64,000 nt of DNA from JAGNKE01 sp964583335 (GCA_964583335.1 CAZOVG010000004.1:186001-250000); one strand, 5' to 3'. Positions 23,834-32,361 are shown, counted from the stretch's first letter. The notes: generated by a model from the sequence alone, not told the origin. Program-made: numbers and translations.

Positions 23834-26464
23834 TTAGTCGGCGACGCTTTTTGAGGCGATCTCGTAGACGTCGGGCGAGAGGTTTTCAATTTCCAAAATC
23901 CGCTTCAGCGCGGCTTTCATCAGCGCTTGCCTGTCCGGCGTATAACGCCGCCACTCCTTGAGCGGGGTCAGTAGGCGCGCGGCGATCTGAGGGTTGATCG
24001 TGTTTAGCTCGGCCACAGCGTCGCGCAGAATTTCGTAGCCTTGCCCGTCCGGCGCGTGGAAGCAGACGGGGTTGTTCATCGCGAAGGCGGCAAAGAGCGA
24101 GCGCACGCGGTTGGGGTTTTTGAGGTTGAAATCGGGGTGCTCGCGTAGCTGGCGGACGATCCCCGCCGTGTCTTCCCGCACGGCCGAAGCCTGCACGGCG
24201 AACCATTTGTCGATCACCAAAGGATATTCGCGGAAGCGCTGATAAAAATCCTCAAGAATGTCCATGCACGCGCCGGTGCGGAACAAGGTCAGCCTTTGCA
24301 ATGCGGCCATGCGGTCGGTCATGTTGCGGGCCTTCTTATAGGCTTCGCGGCAGAGATCGACGTCTTCCTTCATGCATTTGTTGGTCAGGATATGCAGCGC
24401 GGTATTTTTAAGGGCGCGGGCGCCCATGGCTTGAGCGGTGACCGAGTCTCCGTCGTCATCGTCGTGCATTCCATAGATCGCCAGAATCTTGTCCTTATGC
24501 GCTGACAGCAATCCGTTGATCAGGTCGTCCCGCGCCTGATAGATCGCGGCGGGGTCGATTTCCTCCCTCTGGAGGCCGATATGCACGACATCGGGGATAT
24601 GGATCATCCGTGCCAGCAGGGCCTTGTCGCTCTCGGGCCTTAGCGCGTCATCCAGAAGGGCGCCGTAAGCGCGGAAGCATTCTTCGGGGATTTCCTCGCC
24701 TTTATCCAGCATTTCGTCGAGGATATGGAGCATGTAGGTCTGCCCGGCTTGCCATCTGTTGAAGCCGTTGGGGTCGTGGCGCATCAGGAAGGCATGATCC
24801 TCGGGTTTAAGATCGTCTTTGAGGTCGTCCTTCAGGATCACGGGCGCGGAGAAGCCGCGCAGGATGGAGGCGATGGGCGGATACTGGATGTTCTCGAAAG
24901 CGAAAGTCTGCGTCTTTTCCCTGAGGTGCAGGATTTTTGTCGTGTTGCGCTCGGCATCCAGAGGGAACTCCTGTCCGCTGGGGTCGAGCAAGCCCAGAGC
25001 GACCGGAATGTGCATCGGCTTTTTATCCGTCTGGCCGGGCGTGTCGGGAATATTTTGGGTGAGCGTCAGGGTGAACGTCTTGGCAAGGGCATCATATTTT
25101 CCGGTGGTCGTGACTTCGGGCGTTCCGGCCTGCGAATACCACAACTGGAATTGCGTGAGATCCTGTCCGCTGACTTCCTCCATGCAGTTTATGAAATCGT
25201 CGCAGGTTACGGCTTGGCCGTCGAAGCGGGAGAAATAGAGGTCCGTTCCCTTGCGGTAATTTTCCGGCCCGATGATGGTGCGCAGCATGCGGATAACCTC
25301 TGCGCCCTTTTCGTAAACCGTCATCGTGTAGAAATTATTGATTTCGATGTAGTTGTCCGGGCGCACGGGGTGGGCGAGGGGGCCTGCATCCTCGGGGAAC
25401 TGGAAGCGGCGCAGGTGCGTTACGTCGTCGATGCGCTGGACATCGCGGGAGTGCAGGTCGGCGGAGAATTCCTGATCGCGGAAGACGGTCAGGCCCTCCT
25501 TGAGCGAAAGCTGGAACCAGTCGCGGCAGGTCACGCGGTTGCCGCTCCAGTTGTGGAAATATTCATGCGCCACGACGCTTTCGACCCGCATGAAATCGAG
25601 GTCGGTGGCCGTGTCGGGGTGGGCGAGGACCAGGGCGGTGTTGAAGATATTGAGGGATTTGTTCTCCATCGCGCCCATGTTGAAGTCGCTGACCGCCACG
25701 ATATTAAACAGATCGAGATCGTATTCGAGGCCGTAGACCTCTTCGTCCCATTTCATGGATTTCTTGAGGGACTCCATGGCATGGTCGCACTGGCCCTCGT
25801 CGCCGGGGCGGACGTATATATACAGATCGACCTTGCGCCCGGACATCGTGGTGAAGGTGCCTTGAATATGCTTCAGATCGCCCGCCACGAGAGCGAAGAG
25901 GTAGCAGGGCTTGGGGAAGGGGTCGTGCCAGGCCGTAAAGTGACGGCCGTTTTCAAGTTTTCCTGCGCCGACCTTATTTCCGTTGGAGAGAAGCACGGGG
26001 CAATCCTTCTCATCCGCCTCCACCCGCACGTCGAAAACGGTCAGAACATCGGGGCGGTCGGGGAAGAAAGTGATGCGGCGGAAGCCCTCGGCTTCGCACT
26101 GGGTGCAGTAGGTGTCGCCGGATTTATACAATCCCTCAAGCCGGGTATTTTCCGCCGGCTTGATGACGGTGACGGTTTCAAGCGTAAAATCCTCGTTTCC
26201 GGCGGGGGCGGTAAAGGTGAGGCCGCGCTCGTCCTGCGTGAATTTTTCCAGCGGCTCGCCGTTCAGGGCGATGCTGACCAGTTCAAGGTCTTCTCCGTTC
26301 AGGAAAATCTGCGAAGCCTTGGGATCTTTTCTTGAAAACTTCGTGATGGCCGTCACGGTCGTCTGTTCGTCGCGGATATCGAAGTTCAGGTCAATCGCGG
26401 CCACCTTGAACGGGAAGGGCTTGTAATCCTGAAGGTACACGGTTTTGGGCGTGTCGGTCCGCAT
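23834..26464 (-). CDS. pepN: Aminopeptidase N (M1 metallopeptidase)
   Basis: Cytoplasmic zinc aminopeptidase of 876 residues that completes peptide breakdown. The substrate motif GAMEN is at 264-268. The zinc site HEYFH is at 300-304 with the third ligand Glu323 in LKEGLT. The C-terminal helical DUF3458-type half is complete. There is no signal peptide. It is placed between proB and rnhB on the minus strand. Confidence 0.96.
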   Translation of the reverse strand: MRTDTPKTVYLQDYKPFPFKVAAIDLNFDIRDEQTTVTAITKFSRKDPKASQIFLNGEDLELVSIALNGEPLEKFTQDERGLTFTAPAGNEDFTLETVTVIKPAENTRLEGLYKSGDTYCTQCEAEGFRRITFFPDRPDVLTVFDVRVEADEKDCPVLLSNGNKVGAGKLENGRHFTAWHDPFPKPCYLFALVAGDLKHIQGTFTTMSGRKVDLYIYVRPGDEGQCDHAMESLKKSMKWDEEVYGLEYDLDLFNIVAVSDFNMGAMENKSLNIFNTALVLAHPDTATDLDFMRVESVVAHEYFHNWSGNRVTCRDWFQLSLKEGLTVFRDQEFSADLHSRDVQRIDDVTHLRRFQFPEDAGPLAHPVRPDNYIEINNFYTMTVYEKGAEVIRMLRTIIGPENYRKGTDLYFSRFDGQAVTCDDFINCMEEVSGQDLTQFQLWYSQAGTPEVTTTGKYDALAKTFTLTLTQNIPDTPGQTDKKPMHIPVALGLLDPSGQEFPLDAERNTTKILHLREKTQTFAFENIQYPPIASILRGFSAPVILKDDLKDDLKPEDHAFLMRHDPNGFNRWQAGQTYMLHILDEMLDKGEEIPEECFRAYGALLDDALRPESDKALLARMIHIPDVVHIGLQREEIDPAAIYQARDDLINGLLSAHKDKILAIYGMHDDDDGDSVTAQAMGARALKNTALHILTNKCMKEDVDLCREAYKKARNMTDRMAALQRLTLFRTGACMDILEDFYQRFREYPLVIDKWFAVQASAVREDTAGIVRQLREHPDFNLKNPNRVRSLFAAFAMNNPVCFHAPDGQGYEILRDAVAELNTINPQIAARLLTPLKEWRRYTPDRQALMKAALKRILEIENLSPDVYEIASKSVAD

Positions 26465-26534
26465 GCGCTCACACTCTTGTTTTTAGCAGGGATAGCATGC
26501 CTTAAACGCGGCGGGGTTGCAAAGGTTTTGGCGC

Positions 26535-27692
26535 CTACGCTTCCAAAACCATATCGTTCCGATGAACCAGCTCGTCACGGCCCGTATAGCCGAGAATCGC
26601 CGCGATCTCGCCGCTGTTTTTGCCGATGATGCGGGTCGCGTCGCCGACGTCGTAGGCGCTGATGCCCATCGCCACTTTTTTGCCCTCCAGCGTGCGTATT
26701 TCGATGGCGTCGCCGCGCTGGAAATGCCCCTCGATCTTGCGTACGCCTACGGGCAGAAGGCTTTTTCCGCCCTTGAGGGCCTTGAGAGCGCCGTTGTCGA
26801 TGGTGAAGACGCCCTTCGGGCGCATATGGGTTTGCAACCAGACCAGCTTGGCCCCGGCGTCGCTTTTTTGCGCGACGAACAGGCTTGAGGGACGGGATGA
26901 GTCGCTTAGAAGGGTTTTAAGAATATGATTTTCCCGGCCGTTAGCGATGATGAGGCTGATGCCTGCGCGCGTCGCGGACTGCGCCGCCTCGATCTTGCTT
27001 TTCATGCCGCCGGTGCTGAGGCCCGCAATCGCCGATCCGGCCATTTCGACATGGCGGTCTTCGATTTTTTCGATGACGGGGATATGAACCGCCGCCGGGT
27101 CGAGGTCAGGATTCGCCGTATAAAGTCCGTGGGTCGTGGAGAGCAGAAGCACCGTGTCGGCCTGGATCATCTGTGCGACGCGGACGCTCAGGCGGTCATT
27201 GTCGCCGAAGCGGATTTCGCCCGTTGAAACCGTGTCGTTCTCGTTGATGACCGGGACGATGCCCTTATCCAGCAGCGTGTAAAGCGTTTCGCGGGCGTTG
27301 AGGTTCAGGCGGCGGTTTTCGGTCTCGCTCATGGTCAGAAGGACTTGTGCGGCCGTGATGCCGAGTTTCTCGAAGGATTTATAGTAGCCGTTGAACATGT
27401 GGTACTGGCCCACGGCCGAGGCGGCCTGCTTTTGTTCCAGGCGTATTGCGCAGGGGGCGATGTCGGCCGGGATGCCCAGAGCCTTGCGGCCCAAAGCGAC
27501 GCCGCCGGAGGAGACAATAACGACCTTGACCCCCTTTTTCATCAGCTCGGCGACGTCCTGAGCCAGAGCGTCCATCCACGCGGTGTTCACCGCGTCCATT
27601 TCCTTGCCCCGGATCAGCACGGACCCGATTTTCAGGACCAGAAAACGCGAGGCGTTGAGGACGGCGTAGGCGGTAGGAACGGCAAGGCTCAT
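26535..27692 (-). CDS. proB: Glutamate 5-kinase with PUA domain
   Basis: First step of proline synthesis. The 385-residue protein has an amino-acid kinase domain (about 15-265: VLKIGSVLIRG, VIVSSGGVALGRK, NENDTVSTGEIRFGDNDRLS, STGGMKSKIEAA) and a C-terminal PUA domain (about 290-375). Its start overlaps the obg stop by 4 bp, so the two are translationally coupled. proA is not adjacent but about 17 kb away. Confidence 0.95.
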   Translation of the reverse strand: MSLAVPTAYAVLNASRFLVLKIGSVLIRGKEMDAVNTAWMDALAQDVAELMKKGVKVVIVSSGGVALGRKALGIPADIAPCAIRLEQKQAASAVGQYHMFNGYYKSFEKLGITAAQVLLTMSETENRRLNLNARETLYTLLDKGIVPVINENDTVSTGEIRFGDNDRLSVRVAQMIQADTVLLLSTTHGLYTANPDLDPAAVHIPVIEKIEDRHVEMAGSAIAGLSTGGMKSKIEAAQSATRAGISLIIANGRENHILKTLLSDSSRPSSLFVAQKSDAGAKLVWLQTHMRPKGVFTIDNGALKALKGGKSLLPVGVRKIEGHFQRGDAIEIRTLEGKKVAMGISAYDVGDATRIIGKNSGEIAAILGYTGRDELVHRNDMVLEA

Positions 27693-28744
27693 TCTTCCTC
27701 GCCTTCCTCGTCGTCTTCGTAGGATGAGGCCCGGGGGATATGCCCCGCGTTCTTGCGGTTTTCGCGGACGATTTCCGCCAGCTTGAAGAGCATGGGCTTG
27801 ATGTTGTCCTGCGCGACGGCGGAGATGACCATCACGTCCTTTTTTATGGCTTTCTTGAGGATTTTGGCCTGATCCGCCGCGAGTTCCGCGCCAAGGGCGT
27901 CGGCCTTAGTGAGGGCGATGATCTCGGGCTTTTCGGTGAGGCCGCCGCCATATTCCTTAAGCTCGCGCCGGATGGTTTTATAAGCGCCGGGCAGGTCGTC
28001 CTGCGTGCAGTCGATCAGATGCAGGAGAACCGCCGTGCGTTCGACGTGTCCCAGAAAACGGTCGCCGAGGCCGTGGCCCTCGTGCGCGCCCTCGATCAGG
28101 CCGGGGATATCGGCGATCACGAAGTCGATCTCGCCCGCCCGCACTACGCCGAGATTGGGGTGCAGCGTGGTGAAGGGATAGTCCGCGATTTTGGGCTTGG
28201 CGTTCGTGCAGGAGGCGAGGAAAGTGGATTTGCCCGCGTTGGGAAGTCCGACCAATCCGACATCGGCGATCAGCTTGAGGCGCAGCCAGACGGCGGCCTC
28301 TTTGCCCGGCCAGCCGGGGGTGAATTTGCGGGGGGCCTGATTGGTCGCGGTTTTGTAGTGGGCGTTGCCGAAGCCGCCGTCGCCGCCCTTGAGGAAGACG
28401 AAGCGCTGCCCGGGCTCGGTGAGGTCGGCGAGGACGGTTTCCTTATCCTCGTCGAGAATGACCGTGCCGACGGGGACCTTGATGATGCAATCCTTGCCGC
28501 CCGCGCCCGTGCGGTTCTGGCCCATGCCGTTCTGGCCGGGGGCTGCGCGGAAATGCTGCTGATAGCGGAAATCGATCAGGGTGTTGAGCGTATCCACGAC
28601 CTCAATAATGACGTCGCCGCCTTTGCCGCCGTTGCCGCCGTCTGGGCCGCCGAATTCCACGAATTTTTCGCGGTGGAAGCTCACGCAGCCGGGGCCGCCC
28701 TTGCCGCTTTCGAGATATATTTTAGCCTGATCCAGAAATTTCAT
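27689..28744 (-). CDS. obg: GTPase ObgE/CgtA
   Basis: Ribosome-assembly GTPase of 351 residues. The Gly-rich Obg domain covers 1-158 (GGPDGGNGGKGGDV). The G domain has the P-loop GLPNAGKST at 166-174, switch DIPGLIEGAHEG and the G4 motif LTKAD. The C-terminus is short and acidic. It follows rpmA, separated by a terminator-like hairpin, and overlaps proB by 4 bp. Confidence 0.97.
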   Translation of the reverse strand: MKFLDQAKIYLESGKGGPGCVSFHREKFVEFGGPDGGNGGKGGDVIIEVVDTLNTLIDFRYQQHFRAAPGQNGMGQNRTGAGGKDCIIKVPVGTVILDEDKETVLADLTEPGQRFVFLKGGDGGFGNAHYKTATNQAPRKFTPGWPGKEAAVWLRLKLIADVGLVGLPNAGKSTFLASCTNAKPKIADYPFTTLHPNLGVVRAGEIDFVIADIPGLIEGAHEGHGLGDRFLGHVERTAVLLHLIDCTQDDLPGAYKTIRRELKEYGGGLTEKPEIIALTKADALGAELAADQAKILKKAIKKDVMVISAVAQDNIKPMLFKLAEIVRENRKNAGHIPRASSYEDDEEGEEE

Positions 28745-28770
28745 GGCCGTTTATACCCTGCGGACAAAGA

Positions 28771-28792
28771 AAAAGGGGAAATTTCTTTCCCC
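28771..28792 (-). terminator. Intrinsic terminator between rpmA and obg
   Basis: On the minus strand GGGGAAA-GAAA-TTTCCCC forms a perfect 7-bp stem with a 4-nt loop (28775-28792), followed by TTTTTCTTTG. It lies between the rpmA stop and the obg start, so it can separate ribosomal-protein expression from obg-proB; obg would then need read-through or its own promoter. Confidence 0.7.
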
Positions 28793-28827
28793 TCTTTTGT
28801 ATCCGATTAGTTCGCCTTAAAGAAGGG

Positions 28828-29109
28828 TTACTCGGCTGCCTGCGCCTGTGCGTCGTTGGCCGGGAGGACGTTGACGATGGGCTTGCCACCGGGACCTTTG
28901 GAGAACAGGACCTGACCTTCCAGAAGGGCGAAGATGGTGTGGTCCTTGCCCATGCCGACATTCTTGCCGGGTCTGTATTTCGTGCCGCGCTGGCGGATGA
29001 TGATGTTACCGGCTAGGACGAATTCGCCGCCGAATTTCTTTACGCCCAAGCGCCGGCCCGCTGAATCGCGTCCGTTGCTGGTGCTACCGCCTGCTTTCTT
29101 ATGTGCCAT
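28828..29109 (-). CDS. rpmA: Ribosomal protein L27
   Basis: 50S subunit protein of 93 residues whose N-terminus reaches the peptidyl-transferase centre. The family N-terminus MAHKKAGGSTSNGRDS and RRLGVKKFGGE are present; no N-terminal Firmicutes-type cleavage extension. Pairs with rplU upstream. Confidence 0.97.
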   Translation of the reverse strand: MAHKKAGGSTSNGRDSAGRRLGVKKFGGEFVLAGNIIIRQRGTKYRPGKNVGMGKDHTIFALLEGQVLFSKGPGGKPIVNVLPANDAQAQAAE

Positions 29110-29144
29110 GGTCTTCTCCTTTAATTCTTGTTTTTATCTTTGCC

Positions 29145-29459
29145 TTAGGCTGCCTTGATGTCGGTGATCTGGATGTAGGTCAGATCCTGACGGTGGCCTT
29201 TTTTGCGGCGGTAATTCTGTCTGCGCTTTTTCTTGAAAATGGTGATTTTCGGGCCGCGATCCTGACGAATGATGGTCGCCTCTACGATTGCGCCTTCCAG
29301 CATGGGGGCGCCTACGGCGGATTTCTTTTCATCAGCGATCATGAGAACCTGATCCAGCTGGATTACCGCGCCGTCCTCGCCTTCGATTTTCTCGACGAAA
29401 ATCTTGTCGTTCTTCTGGACCTTATACTGTTTTCCGCCGGTTTTGATCACTGCAAACAT
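29145..29459 (-). CDS. rplU: Ribosomal protein L21
   Basis: 50S subunit protein of 104 residues. It begins MFAVIKTGGKQYKVQ and ends with the RNA-binding KKRRQNYRRKKGHRQDLTYI segment typical of L21. It is the first gene of rplU-rpmA-obg-proB. A promoter candidate lies about 90 bp upstream. Confidence 0.97.
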   Translation of the reverse strand: MFAVIKTGGKQYKVQKNDKIFVEKIEGEDGAVIQLDQVLMIADEKKSAVGAPMLEGAIVEATIIRQDRGPKITIFKKKRRQNYRRKKGHRQDLTYIQITDIKAA

Positions 29460-29545
29460 ATCTGTTATTCCGTTAGTTCGATTTTAAAATTCCTAATATC
29501 CTGCGCTTTTCCGCATTTTCAAAAATGCCACGCGTGCAGGCGAAG

Positions 29546-29575
29546 GACATAACCATACACAGCCAATCGTGTCAA
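29546..29575 (-). promoter_or_regulatory. Candidate promoter for rplU-rpmA, in the longest gene-free gap
   Basis: On the minus strand a perfect TTGACA (29570-29575), an 18-nt spacer and TATGTC (29546-29551). The gap 29460-29808 otherwise holds only an AT-rich leader with a small hairpin (GCATTTT/AAAATGC near 29510-29530) and a weak plus-strand frame at 29637-29855 that I do not believe is coding. Confidence 0.5.
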
Positions 29576-29808
29576 GAATTAGGAATATTCTTATACCTAA
29601 AATCCGGCGCGGTGGGAAGAAATATCGCAGCGCACAATGAAATTTAGGCGAAAATTCCTTACTTTTTGCAGATTTGGCCTAAGGTTTTCTATGTCATTTG
29701 ACGAAAAAGTCGAGCAGAAGCCTCAAATTCAGCATGACAATCAGATACTAAGAGCAGACTTCTCTCTGGAAATTGGCAACGCCAAGCTATTGATTCGGTT
29801 GGCTGGGC

Positions 29809-30516
29809 CTAATGGACAGCGCCACCGTAGAAATACCAGCCGAGGCCGATCATAAACAGGCTGATCCCGTACAGGCCGTGTTCGATGGTGACCAGCGCGA
29901 GGGAGCGCGTCTTGCTATAGGTTGAGGCGAAGATCAGCCCCGCGATCAGGCTTAGCAGCGGGGCGACCCAGTTGATATACAGGACGTGCGCGTAAGCGAA
30001 GACGAGGGCGCTGGCGATGATCATCGCGCGTTCGCTTGTGATGATCGGCTTGAAGCGCTCGAAGAAATAGCCGCAGAAGATCATTTCCTGCGGCAGGGCT
30101 GAGAGAAGGGGGTAGGCAAACAGGATTACGGGGATGATTTGCGGCCTGTTTTCGATAATGTAAAACATCCGTCCGGGATCGTAAAAATAGATGAAGACGA
30201 TCATTCCGAGCGTGCAGGCGGCCCAGCGCGGCAGGACCGTTTTCATGTTCTGCCAGTTTACCGCGTCAAATTTGAGTATCCTGACCCAATACGTTTTGTC
30301 CGACAGGTACATGACGGCCCAGCAGAAAAACGCCACGCCCCAGAGGAACGAGAACATGAACGGCGCGAGGCGGAAGGTGATGATGACCGTGGGGATCAGG
30401 ATGCAGATGACCGAAAATTCAAGGATCAGGAGCAATTTGGCTTTTAAATCCGGGGTTTTGGGCAGACCATGTGCCTGCACAACTTCCCCGAACGATGCCG
30501 ATCCACTCTCCTGCAT
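29809..30516 (-). CDS. CPBP (CAAX protease/bacteriocin-processing) family membrane protein with altered first motif
   Basis: A 235-residue inner-membrane protein with about six to seven helices. The C-terminal half fits the CPBP/Abi family: FAYAHV matches the FxxxH motif and IEHGLYG the last His motif. The first motif, normally EExxxRG, reads QEMIFCGYF, so the first Glu is Gln and the Arg is Cys. One Glu remains. It may therefore be a modified or non-proteolytic member. Function in the cell is unknown; the neighbour is an isochorismatase-like gene on the same strand. Confidence 0.78.
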   Translation of the reverse strand: MQESGSASFGEVVQAHGLPKTPDLKAKLLLILEFSVICILIPTVIITFRLAPFMFSFLWGVAFFCWAVMYLSDKTYWVRILKFDAVNWQNMKTVLPRWAACTLGMIVFIYFYDPGRMFYIIENRPQIIPVILFAYPLLSALPQEMIFCGYFFERFKPIITSERAMIIASALVFAYAHVLYINWVAPLLSLIAGLIFASTYSKTRSLALVTIEHGLYGISLFMIGLGWYFYGGAVH

Positions 30517-30595
30517 AAGCCTATCTTAACACAGGCGGATGCCGAAAACCCGAAAAGACCTCAGGATTTTTATGCTGCTTTGCAGGAAAAGGGGG

Positions 30596-31237
30596 TCAGC
30601 TGCCCGGGCCGAAATACATGGAGTTCATGTCGTCCCAGTTATAGCGGGCCGGCGGCAGGTTACGCTGGTCTTCGCCGGTTTTCAGGAAATGCTCCGCGCA
30701 CTCGCTGTCCGTGAAGATCACACGGCGGTGGTAGACATCCTGCATGAAGTCCTCGAAGCCGGTCATGGGATGAGTGTATTCCATATGGGCAATCAGGTCG
30801 CTTGGAACGATGACCCGGAAGCCGTTATCGACGAGATCCTGCATGGTCCAGTAGATACAAAGGTCAGCATAAAAGCCAGCCAGAACGACGGTGTCGTAGC
30901 CGTCGGCCTTCATTTTATCGAAATAGTCCTTATTTTCCTTATAGGGGGACATTTGCGTCTTGTGCATGAACGTGTCCCTGTTTTCGTCAGGTAAAACCCG
31001 ATGAAAAGCCCGTTCTTCCGCAGTGTAATCATGCTCTTCTCCCGGGCGGGTGTCTTTATACTGCATAGCCCAAGCCACAGGTGAATGGGGGCGGACTTCC
31101 GCCACAAATTCGGCGATCTTCTGAGCGGTTTCGTCGAGGTAAAGGGAGCGTCGATGTTCGTAAGAGCCCTCATCGAAATAAAGACTAGGGTCCGCGCTGG
31201 CACGGTTTACGTCGATTCCCAGAAAAAAAGCCTTCAT
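30596..31237 (-). CDS. Isochorismatase-like cysteine hydrolase
   Basis: A 213-residue hydrolase of the isochorismatase superfamily. The triad is visible as Asp9 in LGIDVN, Lys93 in MHKTQMS and Cys127 in GFYADLCIYW. The usual cis-peptide region VVLAGFYADLC is present. These enzymes cleave amide, ether or N-carbamoyl bonds in small molecules; substrate is not predictable, and no siderophore genes are nearby. It has a longer N-terminal insert and a Pro/Asn-rich tail after about residue 190. It is likely cytoplasmic. Confidence 0.82.
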   Translation of the reverse strand: MKAFFLGIDVNRASADPSLYFDEGSYEHRRSLYLDETAQKIAEFVAEVRPHSPVAWAMQYKDTRPGEEHDYTAEERAFHRVLPDENRDTFMHKTQMSPYKENKDYFDKMKADGYDTVVLAGFYADLCIYWTMQDLVDNGFRVIVPSDLIAHMEYTHPMTGFEDFMQDVYHRRVIFTDSECAEHFLKTGEDQRNLPPARYNWDDMNSMYFGPGS

Positions 31238-31392
31238 AACACACCCCGTTTTTCTTATTTCCCATAGTCTAACCGATTTTTTTTCATAACGGCTAGAGTT
31301 TTTTCTGAGGTTGGTGGGGATTTTTAGGCGCTGTTATTTGAATTTCCAGCAAAAAAGCTAAAAAATCGCAGCTTTAGGTCCGCTTTTGGATA

Positions 31393-31632
31393 CTATTTTT
31401 TACGTTTGCGGGGGCAGGTTCTGGGCACGACTTGGGATTTCATTTTTTTGCCCTGGGAGGCTTTGGATTTGCTCTTTCCTTGGGCGACATCATTATTGCT
31501 GTATTCGGGTTTACTTGACCATAGCGATCGGGGCTTTTTAAGGATTTCTCTCTCTGCGGCGTGAGAAACCGCCGGGGCAAAAGTCGCAAAAAACAGGGCT
31601 GCCAGCAGGATGGAAATAAAATTTTTTTTCAT
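31393..31632 (-). CDS. Small exported Lys-rich protein with KKPRSLW motif
   Basis: Unrecognised 79-residue protein. A clear signal peptide (residues 1-25) ends AVSHA. The mature part begins AEREILKKPRSLWSS and is very basic (KSKSKASQGKKMK, CPRKRKK). The motif after the signal peptide matches that of the product of 32083-32361 (EEEGLKKPKSLWVS), so these are paralogues or share a sorting or binding motif. No function is proposed. Confidence 0.6.
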   Translation of the reverse strand: MKKNFISILLAALFFATFAPAVSHAAEREILKKPRSLWSSKPEYSNNDVAQGKSKSKASQGKKMKSQVVPRTCPRKRKK

Positions 31633-31703
31633 GGCCGATATTTTCCTTTATTTAATTGAAAGTGGCTCTTGTTGTATTCTAAAGAGCAGAAAATTTTCTA
31701 AGT

Positions 31704-32093
31704 TTATTCCCACTTTTTGAGACTCGATTCCATCATCCGGCATTGCGGATTATTATCCATACACAGGATCGAGGCGATCATCAGCTGAAAATAGGACGGG
31801 TCGGGTTTTACGCCCGTGGCCTCCGCGATTTCAGCGATTGTGTTGGCGCAGACCGTGTACGCGCTTTTCATCGCGTAGGCGGGAATGCCGTCTTCCTGAG
31901 TCGCGGCGGTCGAGGCTGCGCACTCTTCCTTAAGTGGTTCCATCTGGGCCTTGTAACCCTCATGCTCAAGACTGGCGCCAAACTGGGAGACCAAAACCAT
32001 TGCGGACTGGGAGGTGGCCTTAAGGCATTCCTCAGCTTCCCAGTTACCGGGGCAGGACTGCGCGATGGCTTGCGCGTCGGATTTAAAATCCAT
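31704..32093 (-). CDS. Cys-containing hypothetical protein, probably the 3' part of a frameshifted exported protein
   Basis: A 129-residue frame from the ATG at 32093, which has AAAGG 5 nt upstream (a GTG at 32099 is also possible). It has six Cys, including SCPGNWEAEECL, VCAN and ILCMDNNPQC, and no signal peptide. Its frame stays open and protein-like upstream of the ATG, reading STPKKAPVEESQQEKPARDV, as far as the 11-A run at 32186-32196. I therefore think it was, or is, joined to the signal-peptide-bearing frame at 32083-32361. The disulfide-like Cys pattern fits an exported domain. Confidence 0.6.
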   Translation of the reverse strand: MDFKSDAQAIAQSCPGNWEAEECLKATSQSAMVLVSQFGASLEHEGYKAQMEPLKEECAASTAATQEDGIPAYAMKSAYTVCANTIAEIAEATGVKPDPSYFQLMIASILCMDNNPQCRMMESSLKKWE

Positions 32094-32361
32094 ACTCACC
32101 TTTACGTCCCGTGCGGGCTTTTCTTGTTGGCTTTCCTCTACCGGGGCTTTTTTTGGAGTCGAGTTCGCCGTCGATTTTAGTTTTGTTTTTTTTTTTAGGT
32201 TCTTCTTCCTCTTTGGCCTCTTCGTCGTCGGCGCTATCGGAGTCGCTGACCCAGAGGGATTTGGGCTTTTTCAATCCTTCTTCCTCCGCGAAAGAGGTTG
32301 TAGACCAAAACGCCGTCAGAAGCAGCGCAAGAGCCAAAAGGCAGGCGAAATATGTTTTCAT
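32083..32361 (-). CDS. Exported acidic/Lys-rich protein with KKPKSLW motif, probable 5' part of a frameshifted gene
   Basis: A 92-residue frame from the ATG at 32361 (a TTG at 32397 is in frame but less likely). A signal peptide ends SFA near residue 25; the mature start is EEEGLKKPKSLWVS, followed by acidic and Lys-rich low-complexity sequence. The last 40 residues, after the 11-A run, are basic and end GEYGF, and look like off-frame sequence. The next frame overlaps by 11 bp. Shares its motif with the small protein at 31393-31632. Confidence 0.55.
   Translation of the reverse strand: MKTYFACLLALALLLTAFWSTTSFAEEEGLKKPKSLWVSDSDSADDEEAKEEEEPKKKNKTKIDGELDSKKSPGRGKPTRKARTGRKGEYGF
32186..32196. 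repeat. 11-base A/T homopolymer (A11 on the coding strand)
   Basis: A run of 11 T on the plus strand, 11 A in the minus-strand coding sequence. It is the probable point where the two overlapping reading frames of 31704-32361 should join. One A fewer would give a single continuous frame. Confidence 0.85.

Noticed and set aside
24725..26335. 536-codon plus-strand open frame opposite pepN
   Set aside because: Antisense to a clear M1 aminopeptidase; the frame stays open because of the GC-rich codon pattern. No domain or signal is visible.
29637..29855. 72-codon plus-strand frame in the rplU upstream gap
   Set aside because: No Shine-Dalgarno, its 3' end runs into the CPBP gene on the other strand, and its sequence has no recognised pattern.
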